Below are positions 1 through 8,301 of a stretch of DNA of 33,465 nucleotides, piece by piece. Both the position numbers and the translations under genes were made by a program. This stretch comes from JAXDBV01 sp034678415 (GTDB lineage: Bacteria; Bacteroidota; Bacteroidia; Bacteroidales; VadinHA17), in assembly GCA_034678415.1 (NCBI GenBank), contig JAXDBV010000122.1, positions 1 to 33,465 on the forward strand, in the 5' to 3' direction. How positions within the stretch are numbered: the stretch's first letter is position 1; the number at the start of each line of letters is the position of its first letter. The notes beneath the pieces were generated by a model. That model ran no database searches. It saw nothing but the letters and a program-made list of their open reading frames with translations, and was not told the origin of the DNA.

Positions 1-1385
1 GGGAACACAAATTCTCCTGCCGGCGGAGAAGTATTGCATACCTTGGCCAGCGCCGTGGCAAGGGTCACCTCATCCTGAAAGTAAATTCTTCCCTTCCCGA
101 CGAATTCTTTTATTTCCCTCGATGCATTGATCACGGAAGGCAGCACGGGGAAGACAGGTTTCCGGCATTGATCCATCCTTTTATGGATCACCTCATACAC
201 GTTATCCACCGGGAACAGGCCCGGGTTACCGAAGATGACGGCCATGCCGTCGATCTGACTGAACTCGTTCTCACAGGCATCGATAATGGCATCGAGATGA
301 TCGGCAGTGCCGGTAGCGAGAAAATCAATTGGATTGGCTACCGATGAGCCGGGATACAGCCTGGCAAGCAACGCCCGGGACACAGGCCCTTCCAGGTGCG
401 GGAGATTCAGTCCCAGTGTGGTCAGGGTATCGGTCATCATCACGGCCGGTCCGCCGGCATGGGATATCACGGCCACATTCTTTCCCTTCATCTCTTTGTT
501 CATGAATACGGATGCCACCGCCACCAGCTCATCCCGGCCATAGCAACGAACAATGCCTGCTTTGCGGAACAGGGCATTGATAACCGTATCGGGTGTGGCC
601 ATGGCTCCTGTGTGAGACGATGCTGCCCTGCTGCCGGCTTCCGAAAAACCTGCTTTAATCGCAGCAATATGGCATCCCTTTTTTCTCAGCGACATGGCAT
701 GGCGCAGCAGCATGTCGGGCTTCTTAACGGACTCCAGATAGAGGATCTTAACCTTTGAGCTGACCTCCGGGATATATTCCTCATCCATGAATTTCAGTAC
801 ATCTTCAACTCCAATCTGCGCACTGTTTCCCACTGAAAACACACGGGCAAAGGTCAGGCCTCTGGGAATCCCTGTTTCCATGATGAACACCGCCGTTGCT
901 CCCGATCCCGAGATGAAATCGCAGCCCCGGGGATCCAGCCGTGGAATGGGAGTAGTGAAGACACCGTTATACCGTTGGTTGAGAAACCCGATGCAGTTGG
1001 GACCGAGGAGGCATGCCTGGTGACGGTTTACAATATCCACCATTTCCTGTTCAAGCTTTGCCCCTTCCTCATTTTCCTCGCTGAATCCTGCGGAAAGAAC
1101 AATGAATGCACGGGTCGCCTTTTTACTTGCCAGCAAATCCATGGTGGACGGACAGTATTTGGCCGCTATGGCTATAATAGCCAGGTCAACCTCAGGCAGG
1201 GCATCAGGATCACGGTACGATGGGATACCCTGCACCATATCTGATTTTGGATTCAGCACCACCAGTTTCCCTGAAAAACGTCCGTCAATGAGATTCTTCA
1301 ATACCCGCCCGCCGGGCTTGGTAATGTCGTCCGAGCCACCCACAACCACGATACTTGACGGATCAAGCAGTTGATTGTTAATCAT
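1..1385 (-). CDS. Acyl/acetate-CoA ligase (ADP-forming), N-terminal part; runs off left edge
   Basis: Probably catalyses acyl-CoA + ADP + Pi to acid + CoA + ATP (substrate-level phosphorylation) in the cytoplasm. The minus-strand frame from ATG at 1385 stays open to base 1, so about 461 residues are visible and the C-terminus is missing. Seen: an N-terminal CoA-binding Rossmann region starting near residue 10 (SSIVVVGGSDD), the succinyl-CoA-ligase-like stretch with LLGPNCIGF, and the motif SSHTGAMA with His at residue 258. That is where the phosphorylated histidine lies in ADP-forming acetyl-CoA synthetase alpha chains. Whether the ATP-grasp beta part is fused or separate cannot be seen. Two peptidases, an aldo/keto reductase and a hydrogenase in the window fit a fermentative role, but the substrate (acetate, branched-chain or aryl acids) is not determined. 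No other in-frame ATG lies just upstream of the chosen start. Confidence 0.88.
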   Translation of the reverse strand, partial: MINNQLLDPSSIVVVGGSDDITKPGGRVLKNLIDGRFSGKLVVLNPKSDMVQGIPSYRDPDALPEVDLAIIAIAAKYCPSTMDLLASKKATRAFIVLSAGFSEENEEGAKLEQEMVDIVNRHQACLLGPNCIGFLNQRYNGVFTTPIPRLDPRGCDFISGSGATAVFIMETGIPRGLTFARVFSVGNSAQIGVEDVLKFMDEEYIPEVSSKVKILYLESVKKPDMLLRHAMSLRKKGCHIAAIKAGFSEAGSRAASSHTGAMATPDTVINALFRKAGIVRCYGRDELVAVASVFMNKEMKGKNVAVISHAGGPAVMMTDTLTTLGLNLPHLEGPVSRALLARLYPGSSVANPIDFLATGTADHLDAIIDACENEFSQIDGMAVIFGNPGLFPVDNVYEVIHKRMDQCRKPVFPVLPSVINASREIKEFVGKGRIYFQDEVTLATALAKVCNTSPPAGEFVF

Positions 1386-1416
1386 ATATTCCAGGTCTTC
1401 TGACAGATTTTATGTA

Positions 1417-1424
1417 TAAAGGTA
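1417..1424 (-). promoter_or_regulatory. Possible -7 box for the CoA ligase gene
   Basis: On the minus strand the bases read TACCTTTA, 7 of 8 matches to the Bacteroidetes -7 consensus TAnnTTTG, about 32 bases before the ATG at 1385. No clear -33 TTG is present, so this is a weak call. Confidence 0.3.
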
Positions 1425-1474
1425 TAAAAATATGTGTGCTACGCCGCTTGCTCTAAAACACATTTTTATTGTTC

Positions 1475-1510
1475 ATCCCTTGCCAACAAAGGGATTATTT
1501 TTTTATTTTC
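1475..1510 (+). terminator. Terminator-like hairpin ahead of the first M14 peptidase gene
   Basis: ATCCCTT and AAGGGAT form a perfect 7-bp stem around a 7-base loop (1475-1495), followed on the plus strand by a T-rich run. It has the form of an intrinsic terminator but stands about 45 bases before the plus-strand start at 1539, with no plus-strand gene upstream in view. It could be a leader attenuator, a block to antisense transcription, or chance. Confidence 0.35.
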
Positions 1511-1538
1511 ATCGATTCAACATTGATTAGATCAGAAT

Positions 1539-4109
1539 ATGAAACGTTTGACGGGATTAATCGTTTTCCTGACAATCATTAAATTACTTTCTGGCCAGGG
1601 ATCATTGGAATACTATTTACCGGAAGGAGTAAGCTATGATCCGTCGGTTCCCACTCCCGGTTCGTTCATCGGTTTTGAAGTGGGAACATGGCATGTGACG
1701 CACGACAAGCTTTACCATTACATGAAGGAGATTGACCGTGTTTCAGACCGTGCAGTGCTTGTGGAATATGGCCGGACCTATGAAAACCGTCCCCTTGTCC
1801 ATCTGATTTTCACCTCTCCCGCGAATCATCAGGTACTGGAGGATCTGAGGCTTCTGCACCGCTCTTTGTCCGATCCGGAGGTATCTGCCAGGGTTGAACT
1901 CGACAGCGTACCCCTGGTGGTAAAGCTGGGGTACAGTATACACGGTAATGAATCGAGTGGGGCCAATGCATCCCTGCTCACCGCGTATTACCTGGCAGCA
2001 GCCCGGGGGCCTGCCATTGACTCCATGCTTGCCAGCACCATTATACTTGTTGATCCTTGTATGAATCCTGACGGGCTCACCCGCCATGCCACCTGGGCGA
2101 ATATGTACCAGGGCAACACCCTTGTTGCCGATCCCGCCAACAAGGTTTTTCATGAAGACTGGCCCGGCAGCCGTACCAACCATTACTGGTTTGACCTGAA
2201 CCGTGACTATCTCCTGCTGGTGCATCCTGAATCGCAGGACAGGGTCAGGGCGTTTCATGACTGGAAACCCAACGTGGTGACCGATCACCATGAGATGGGA
2301 GCCAGCACCACCTTCTTCTTCCAGCCGGGGATCCCCACCCGTAACAATCCCTGGACGCCGGAAGAAAATCTCACCCTCACGGAAAAGATCGGCAGGTACC
2401 ATATGAAAGCCCTTGACAAGATGCAGGTATTGTACTATTCCGGGGAAGATTTTGATGATTTCTACTATGGCAAGGGATCATCATACCCGGATGTGAACGG
2501 TTCTATTGGGATCCTGTTTGAGCAGGCCGGATTCCGTGCCCCTTTACAGGAGACGCGTAACGGTATCAGAACCTTTGCTTACGGCATCCGCACTCAGTTC
2601 AGGGTGAGTCTCTCAACCCTTGAAGCAGCCGTTCACCTGAGGGATGAGCTGTTGGGCATGCAGCGTGAATTTTACCGCACAGCGCTCACCCTGGCCGACA
2701 GGGATCAACAAAAAGCCTATGTGTTCGGCGATCCGGGCGATATGGCAAAAACCTGGCATTTCATCGATATACTCCGTCAGCATCAAATCAGGGTTTATAA
2801 GTTGAATCAGACGATCACCGTTGACGGCCAGACCTTTTCTCCCGGTTCTGCCTGTATCATTCCCCTGCGTCAACCCCAGTACCGGCTTATCAAAGCTTGT
2901 TTTGAAACGGTTACCCGCTTTGTCGACAGCACATTCTACGACATCTCCACATGGACTATTCCCCTGACCTTCAATATGCCTTATGCACCGGTGGAACGGG
3001 TTAAGGATCTCTCCGCCCTCACCGGCAGAGAGATTGTTGATGCCGTAAAACCGGCCGGGGAAGTGGTTGGCGGACGAAGCACCTATGCATACCTCTTCCG
3101 GTGGGATGAGTACTATACCCCTGCTGCCCTCTATCGCATACTGGATAAGGGTATCAATGCCAAGGTTGCCACCCGTGAGTTCAGCATGACGGTTGAGGGG
3201 AAGCAGGAACGGTTCTCGTATGGTACCATACTTGTTCCGCTTGATGAACAACCCATGGATGATGAAGGGATCTCCCGTGTGATGAAGGATCTTTCAGCGG
3301 AGTTTGGGATACGCATTCTGGCTGTGAATACCGGTTACACACCACAGGGAATGGACCTGGGGAGCGGGAATTTCATCGGTCTCACCAAACCAAAAATACT
3401 GATGGTAATTGGTGAAGGTACGAGCAGCCGGTCGGCAGGCGAACTGTGGCATCTCCTTGACCAGCGCTACCGTATACCTCTAACCCTGATCGATAACCGG
3501 AACCTGGGAAGGATAAACCTGTATGACTATACCACCCTTATCCTCCCAGGAGGCAATCCCGATATGGCCGGCGGTGCAACGACTGAACGTCTGAAATCCT
3601 GGCTCAGCGATGGGGGCACCCTCATCGCATGCAGGGAATCAGCACAATGGCTGACGATCAACAGTTTTATCGATCTGAAGCTTAAGCCGGCGCCTGCCCC
3701 TGATCCCGGGGAGATTACCAGGTATGTTGACCGGGATAAGTTCAGGGCACTGCACGAGATCCCCGGTGCAATCCTCAATACGACCATCGACCGTACCCAC
3801 CCGTTATGTTACGGATACCATCAAAACCAGTTACCTGTCTTTAAAACAGGAACCATTGCTGCCGAATTACCTTCCGGACTTCCCTCATGTCCTGTTCGTT
3901 ATAGCGCTCATCCCCTGATGAGCGGATATGTGTCGGAGAAAAACATTGCTAACATAAAGAACACACCGTTTGTCATCACCTATCCGTATGGCAGGGGAAC
4001 TGTTGTTCTTTTTATCGATCATGTGAATTTCCGGGGCATATGGTTCGGCACGAACAAGCTCTTTGCCAACGCTATCTTTTTCAGTAATATCAGCCGGAGT
4101 ATGCATTAA
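1539..4109 (+). CDS. Secreted M14 zinc carboxypeptidase-like metallopeptidase with C-terminal GATase-like domain
   Basis: An 856-residue exported protein; residues 1-20 form a signal peptide (Lys-Arg, hydrophobic core, ending SGQ). The M14 domain follows. IHGNESSG supplies zinc ligands His135 and Glu138, DLNRD (219-223) is the substrate-carboxylate-binding type motif, TDHHEMG supplies the third zinc ligand (His250 or 251), and ILFEQAG carries the likely catalytic Glu328. From about residue 617 a second alpha/beta domain begins (KILMVIGEG, then LILPGGNPD near residue 670) and resembles class I glutamine amidotransferase/ThuA-like folds; I see no catalytic Cys there, so it may only bind. Expected role: trimming peptides outside the inner membrane. 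The CapA-type gene starts 3 bases after the stop, so the two are probably co-transcribed. The exact cleavage preference is unknown. Confidence 0.9.
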   Translation: MKRLTGLIVFLTIIKLLSGQGSLEYYLPEGVSYDPSVPTPGSFIGFEVGTWHVTHDKLYHYMKEIDRVSDRAVLVEYGRTYENRPLVHLIFTSPANHQVLEDLRLLHRSLSDPEVSARVELDSVPLVVKLGYSIHGNESSGANASLLTAYYLAAARGPAIDSMLASTIILVDPCMNPDGLTRHATWANMYQGNTLVADPANKVFHEDWPGSRTNHYWFDLNRDYLLLVHPESQDRVRAFHDWKPNVVTDHHEMGASTTFFFQPGIPTRNNPWTPEENLTLTEKIGRYHMKALDKMQVLYYSGEDFDDFYYGKGSSYPDVNGSIGILFEQAGFRAPLQETRNGIRTFAYGIRTQFRVSLSTLEAAVHLRDELLGMQREFYRTALTLADRDQQKAYVFGDPGDMAKTWHFIDILRQHQIRVYKLNQTITVDGQTFSPGSACIIPLRQPQYRLIKACFETVTRFVDSTFYDISTWTIPLTFNMPYAPVERVKDLSALTGREIVDAVKPAGEVVGGRSTYAYLFRWDEYYTPAALYRILDKGINAKVATREFSMTVEGKQERFSYGTILVPLDEQPMDDEGISRVMKDLSAEFGIRILAVNTGYTPQGMDLGSGNFIGLTKPKILMVIGEGTSSRSAGELWHLLDQRYRIPLTLIDNRNLGRINLYDYTTLILPGGNPDMAGGATTERLKSWLSDGGTLIACRESAQWLTINSFIDLKLKPAPAPDPGEITRYVDRDKFRALHEIPGAILNTTIDRTHPLCYGYHQNQLPVFKTGTIAAELPSGLPSCPVRYSAHPLMSGYVSEKNIANIKNTPFVITYPYGRGTVVLFIDHVNFRGIWFGTNKLFANAIFFSNISRSMH

Positions 4110-4112
4110 GCT

Positions 4113-5246
4113 ATGAACCCGCAACAAATAAAACGCTGTTTGTTTACAATCATCCTGTTACTAACCCTGCCGCTTTGTGTCATACCACAGGAAGATACTA
4201 CAAGCTGTTCGCTGCTGTTCACGGGAGACATCATGGGCCATGACACACAGATACAGTCAGCATATAATGACTCTACCGGAGAGTATCATTACGATACCTG
4301 CTTTTTTGCCATCCGTTCCATTCTCCGCTCGACCGATATAACCGTCGGGAACCTTGAGGTGACGCTAGCCGGTAAGCCATACAAGGGCTATCCGCAGTTC
4401 AGCACACCCGATGGCATGGCGCTGGCATTGAAGAAAGCCGGGGTCGATGTGCTGGTTCAGGCTAACAATCATGCGCTCGACAGGGGAAAGACTGGACTGG
4501 AACGAACACTGGGCGTGCTCGATCTGCTGGAAATGCCTCATGCCGGAACCTATCGTAACAAGGAAGAACGCGACAGCACCTATCCCCTTCTGATTGAAAA
4601 GAATGATATCAGGATCTGCCTGCTCAACTACACATACGGGACAAATGGCATTCCTGTTCCTGAGCCAACCGTCGTTAACCTCATCGACCGGGGAATCATA
4701 AAGAAAGACCTGGAGAAAGCCAGGATGATGAACCCGGATAAAATCATTGTCTGCATGCACTGGGGTACGGAATATGAACCGTTACCTGATGCACAACAGC
4801 GGAGCCTCGCAGAGTTCCTGTTCGGGGAAGGTGCGGACATCATTATCGGCTCACATCCACACGTGATACAACCCATGGAGAGATACCCTGCCCGGGACGA
4901 GTTAAAGGAGCGGGTGGTGGTATGGTCGACAGGTAATTTTATCTCCAACCAGAAAACTCCCGGCACCGACGGAGGAGCATTAATATACCTGAGGCTTGAG
5001 AAAACCGACAGTATCTGCACTATCGCTGAAGCAGGATACCTGCTGTGCTGGGTGTACAGGCCGGTGGTAAATTACCGGCAACAATTTTTCGTGTTGCCCG
5101 CCGCAGAATATGAGCATGATCCATTGTTCTTCCCCGAAAAAAGCCATTATCAACGGATGAGGGAATTCATACTGGAATCAAGGACGCACCTGCAACGGCA
5201 CAATACCGGCTTCTCTGAAATCATCCCCGGTGTAAAAGCTGAATAA
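4113..5246 (+). CDS. CapA family (PGA_cap) metallophosphatase-fold protein, exported
   Basis: 377 residues with an N-terminal signal peptide (about 1-25). The body shows the CapA/PgsA metallophosphatase-like signature: LFTGDIMGHD with Asp39, VGNLEVTL (Asn80, Glu82), ANNHALDRG (Asn119-His120), MHWGTEY, IIGSHPHVIQPME and VVWSTGNFISNQ. Members are linked to poly-gamma-glutamate capsule anchoring in some bacteria, but most Bacteroidetes homologues have no tested role. There are no pgsB/pgsC partners here, so a capsule role is not supported by context. Instead the gene lies between two M14 metallopeptidases, 3 bases after the first, which hints at a role in envelope or peptide (perhaps gamma-glutamyl) processing. 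That link is inference. Confidence 0.88.
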   Translation: MNPQQIKRCLFTIILLLTLPLCVIPQEDTTSCSLLFTGDIMGHDTQIQSAYNDSTGEYHYDTCFFAIRSILRSTDITVGNLEVTLAGKPYKGYPQFSTPDGMALALKKAGVDVLVQANNHALDRGKTGLERTLGVLDLLEMPHAGTYRNKEERDSTYPLLIEKNDIRICLLNYTYGTNGIPVPEPTVVNLIDRGIIKKDLEKARMMNPDKIIVCMHWGTEYEPLPDAQQRSLAEFLFGEGADIIIGSHPHVIQPMERYPARDELKERVVVWSTGNFISNQKTPGTDGGALIYLRLEKTDSICTIAEAGYLLCWVYRPVVNYRQQFFVLPAAEYEHDPLFFPEKSHYQRMREFILESRTHLQRHNTGFSEIIPGVKAE

Positions 5247-5613
5247 AACCATCAGGTTTAATTTCAAATCCGGCATAAAAAAGCGGATGACAAGTGCCGC
5301 AAAAGCTATAGCCGCCGGAAAAGGCACAGGAATAACGAGGCAGATGTTACTGAACATCACCCGAAGGAACACCGCTGGTAATAAAATGCGTGGAAAACTT
5401 CCTTTTCGCGGCAGGACCGCCCCTTCCGGGAACGCCTCACCTGCCAACCTGTAATATGCTATCCCCGACAAAAAAAGTGAACCCACAGGATAATTCAGTA
5501 CTGCTGCCCGTTGACTTTTTCCCGGTATCACACCTCAAAACCAAAGCTTTTCCTATTTTTGCCTTTCCTAAGCAGAATTACATATGAATGGTAAGTATCC
5601 AAAGCTCAGAACG
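5247..5613. other. Intergenic stretch, mostly without recognisable genes
   Basis: Between the CapA-type gene and the second M14 peptidase. It contains a 14-base palindrome (ATGTTACTGAACAT, 5344-5357) that recurs at 13000-13013, and a clear -7 promoter box near its end. A minus-strand frame of 117 codons (5178-5531) encodes a hydrophobic product but overlaps the end of the CapA-type gene and resembles no family I know, so I did not call it. Confidence 0.5.
5554..5561 (+). promoter_or_regulatory. -7 promoter box for the second M14 peptidase
   Basis: TATTTTTG is an exact match to the Bacteroidetes TAnnTTTG -7 element. Transcription would start near 5567, leaving a leader of about 47 bases before the ATG at 5614 or 17 bases before the upstream ATG at 5584. 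No good -33 element is seen. Confidence 0.55.
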
Positions 5614-7245
5614 ATGAAAAACAGTATTCTTATCCTCCTTCTGGCTGTCACCCTTGTTTTAAATACCGGAGCGCAGAAGGCGCTCCTCACGGTAGCTGAA
5701 CAATCCGGTTTTGAGAGCACTTCGAATGAGGCGGATGTACTGTCATTTCTGGAGCGGCTCACCACCCGGTCAGGTATAGCAAGGCTGGAGAGCATGGCCG
5801 TATCGGTGGAAGGCAGGACTGTACCTCTCCTGGTGATTGCCAGTCCCATGCCTAAATCACCTGCCGCATTGAAGAAAGACGGGCGTATGGTGGTATATAT
5901 ACAGGCCAATATCCATGCCGGTGAAGTGGAAGGTAAGGAGGCAGCCCTGATGCTGGCCCGTGACCTTGTGACAGGGTCAAAGAAGGATATACTCAGGCAC
6001 CTGGTGGTTCTGATATGTCCCAATTTCAATCCCGACGGGAATGAAGCGATCAGTCCGCTCAACCGTGCTTACCAGAACGGGCCGAAGAACGGTGTGGGAG
6101 TACGGCATAATGGCCAGATGCTCGACCTTAACCGCGACGGCATGAAGCTGGAAAGCCCCGAGGTAACCGGATTGGTAGGTAATGTGTTCAACAAATGGGA
6201 CCCTGCAGTGACGGTTGACTGTCACACCACTAACGGATCATACCACGATGAGCCGGTCACCTTCACGTGGATGATGAACCCTGCCGGTGACCGCAGCCTT
6301 ATCAACTATATGCGTGATAAAATGATGCCCGTGGTATCCGAACAACTTCACGACAAGTACGGGGTGCTGAACTGTTATTACGGTGAATTCACCAATCCGT
6401 TCGACACCTCCCTGCAGTGGATATCCTATGCATCCGAGCCACGCTACCTGGTGAATTACATCGGTTTGCGCAATCGTCTGGCGATACTGAATGAAAACTA
6501 TGTCTATGCCGATTTCGGGTCACGTGTAATGGGCTGCTATTTTCTTTTACATTCCATCCTCGACTATACGGTGGATCATAAGAGAGAAATACAGGAACTG
6601 CTGGAAGAAGCCGACCAGAGAACTATTACCCGCGGCCTGGTCCCCACGGGGAGGGACTCGTTCCCCATCGAATACGTTGTACGCCCCACACCCGAAAAGG
6701 TCACCATCCATACCTATGAGGTAACGGCAATGACCGATAGCATTGGAAGACCCCGTATGGTGAAAAGTGACCGTAAAAAAGTGGTTACCATACCCTACCT
6801 TGCCGACTACTATCCTTCGCGCAGCGTCCCCATCCCTTATGCTTATCTTATGACGGTGCATGACCCGGAAATCATCCGCTTGCTGAAATCGCATGGTATA
6901 CAGCTTGAAAAGCTGGTGCATCCGCTCACCGCTGAGGTGGAATCGTTCCGCCTCACAGAACTCAAGCCGTCTTCACGCCTGAATCAGGGGCACTATGAGA
7001 ACTCGGTCAGCGGTTCTTATGTTAAAGAGACAAGGGAGTTCAAGCCCGGCACATGCGTAATACGCATGGCTCAGCCCCTTGCCAGCCTGGCAGCGTACCT
7101 GATGGAACCACAATCGAACGACGGACTGCTCCTCTGGAACTTTTTCGACCGGTATCTCGTCCCGCAATGGGGAAGGGGACTGAATCCCTATCCGGTTTAC
7201 AAGCTCCTGCAGAAAACCGATATGGCAACTGAAAAAAGCAATTAA
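5614..7245 (+). CDS. Secreted M14 family metallopeptidase
   Basis: 543 residues from the ATG at 5614, which gives a clean signal peptide (MKNSILILLLAV then a short polar end at GAQ). An in-frame ATG at 5584 would add ten polar residues and is less likely given the promoter position. M14 zinc site: NIHAGEVEG with His101 and Glu104, DLNRD (171-175), VDCHTTNGS with His204 as third ligand; the likely catalytic glutamate is Glu294 in LNENYVYAD. The C-terminal third (about 330-543) has no motif I recognise. It differs strongly from the M14 protein at 1539, so the two are not a recent duplication. The aldo/keto reductase begins 7 bases after the stop, so the two are probably co-transcribed. Predicted role: extracytoplasmic peptide or muropeptide trimming; substrate unknown. 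Confidence 0.88.
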   Translation: MKNSILILLLAVTLVLNTGAQKALLTVAEQSGFESTSNEADVLSFLERLTTRSGIARLESMAVSVEGRTVPLLVIASPMPKSPAALKKDGRMVVYIQANIHAGEVEGKEAALMLARDLVTGSKKDILRHLVVLICPNFNPDGNEAISPLNRAYQNGPKNGVGVRHNGQMLDLNRDGMKLESPEVTGLVGNVFNKWDPAVTVDCHTTNGSYHDEPVTFTWMMNPAGDRSLINYMRDKMMPVVSEQLHDKYGVLNCYYGEFTNPFDTSLQWISYASEPRYLVNYIGLRNRLAILNENYVYADFGSRVMGCYFLLHSILDYTVDHKREIQELLEEADQRTITRGLVPTGRDSFPIEYVVRPTPEKVTIHTYEVTAMTDSIGRPRMVKSDRKKVVTIPYLADYYPSRSVPIPYAYLMTVHDPEIIRLLKSHGIQLEKLVHPLTAEVESFRLTELKPSSRLNQGHYENSVSGSYVKETREFKPGTCVIRMAQPLASLAAYLMEPQSNDGLLLWNFFDRYLVPQWGRGLNPYPVYKLLQKTDMATEKSN

Positions 7246-7252
7246 TATTATC

Positions 7253-8215
7253 ATGAGAAGGCTTGGGGCAACCGGCATTTTGATCACTCCCATAGGGTTA
7301 GGAACCTGGCAATTTTCACAGGGTAAGGGACTGGCGGGACATTACTGGAGCATCCTGGATAACTACCAGGTGGAAAATATTGTGAGCGCCTCTCTTTCCG
7401 GAGGATTAAACTGGTTCGATACGGCCGAGGTATATGGGAATGGACAATCGGAAATAGCCTTAAGCCGTGCCCTGAAGAAATGCGGGATCACGCCGGGGCA
7501 GGTGGTCATAGCAACAAAATGGTGGCCTTTCCCCCGCACGGCACGGTCGATCATCAAAACAATTGACAGGAGGCTATCGTGCCTCCAGGGATTTCCCATC
7601 GACCTGTACCAGGTGCATCAGCCGTGGGGACTGTCGAACATTCTGGAAGAGATGGATGCTATGGCAGCCCTGGTCGATACGGGGAAAATAAGGTCCATAG
7701 GGCTCAGCAACCATTCGGCTGACCTGATGAGACGCGCAAATGAATACCTGTCAAAGAAAGGGATACCCCTGGCATCAAACCAGGTAAAATACAGCCTGCT
7801 CGACCGGCAAATTGAGAAGGACGGTGTGCTGGAAGCAGCCAAAGAACTGGGCATCACCATTATCGCCTATTCACCCCTCGAACAGGGAATCCTGACAGGC
7901 AAATTTCATAAAGATCCTTCCATTATCACGACGAGGCGATTCAGGCGAAAGCTCAAATCATTCAGCCGCAGCGGGCTGGAAAAAAGCTTTCCCCTCATCC
8001 GCCTGCTGGAGGAGAAAGCAAGGAAATACAGGGTATCAGCGGCAGAGATCGCCCTTAACTGGCTTATCAATTTCCATGGTGACACGGTAGTGGTCATACC
8101 GGGCGCCAGCAGTATGCGACAAGCCGAAACGAACGCAGGCGCCATGAAATTCACCATGACACCGGAAGATATGAATGAGATTGACGAAGTATCCCTCGCA
8201 GTAATCAATCATTGA
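7253..8215 (+). CDS. Aldo/keto reductase
   Basis: A 320-residue cytoplasmic NAD(P)H-dependent oxidoreductase of the AKR superfamily, close to the usual length for a (beta/alpha)8 barrel. The catalytic tetrad is visible: Asp56 and Tyr61 in WFDTAEVYGNG, Lys89 in IATKWW, and His122 in YQVHQPWG. Later typical elements include IGLSNHSAD, SNQVKYSLLDR, IAYSPLEQG and VVIPGASS near the cofactor end. It starts 7 bases after the M14 gene and probably shares its transcript; a hairpin with a T-run follows at 8251. The carbonyl substrate cannot be read from the sequence. Confidence 0.9.
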   Translation: MRRLGATGILITPIGLGTWQFSQGKGLAGHYWSILDNYQVENIVSASLSGGLNWFDTAEVYGNGQSEIALSRALKKCGITPGQVVIATKWWPFPRTARSIIKTIDRRLSCLQGFPIDLYQVHQPWGLSNILEEMDAMAALVDTGKIRSIGLSNHSADLMRRANEYLSKKGIPLASNQVKYSLLDRQIEKDGVLEAAKELGITIIAYSPLEQGILTGKFHKDPSIITTRRFRRKLKSFSRSGLEKSFPLIRLLEEKARKYRVSAAEIALNWLINFHGDTVVVIPGASSMRQAETNAGAMKFTMTPEDMNEIDEVSLAVINH

Positions 8216-8250
8216 GAACCAGCATACACTTTACCGGAAGAAACCAAGGG

Positions 8251-8275
8251 ATGACACATTGCGTTGTCATTTTTT
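8251..8275 (+). terminator. Probable intrinsic terminator after the aldo/keto reductase
   Basis: ATGACA (8251-8256) pairs with TGTCAT (8265-8270) and is followed directly by five T residues. The stem is short and AT-rich, but its place 35 bases past the stop fits a terminator. Confidence 0.5.
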
Positions 8276-8286
8276 CATTACCTTTA
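8259..8286 (+). promoter_or_regulatory. Possible promoter for the CDF transporter
   Basis: TTG at 8259-8261, a 17-base spacer and TACCTTTA at 8279-8286 (7 of 8 to TAnnTTTG), with the ATG at 8302. It overlaps the terminator-like hairpin, so the call is tentative. Confidence 0.35.
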
Positions 8287-8301
8287 TCTGATGCTTAGCC
8301 T

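Noticed and set aside
1743..2402. Long minus-strand open frames opposite the M14 genes (also 2613-3251) and opposite the other large genes
   Set aside because: They mirror strongly supported coding regions and have no recognisable domains; they are antisense shadows.
5178..5531. 117-codon minus-strand open frame with hydrophobic product
   Set aside because: It overlaps the end of the CapA-type gene by 69 bases, has no ribosome site or family likeness, and may be a chance frame.
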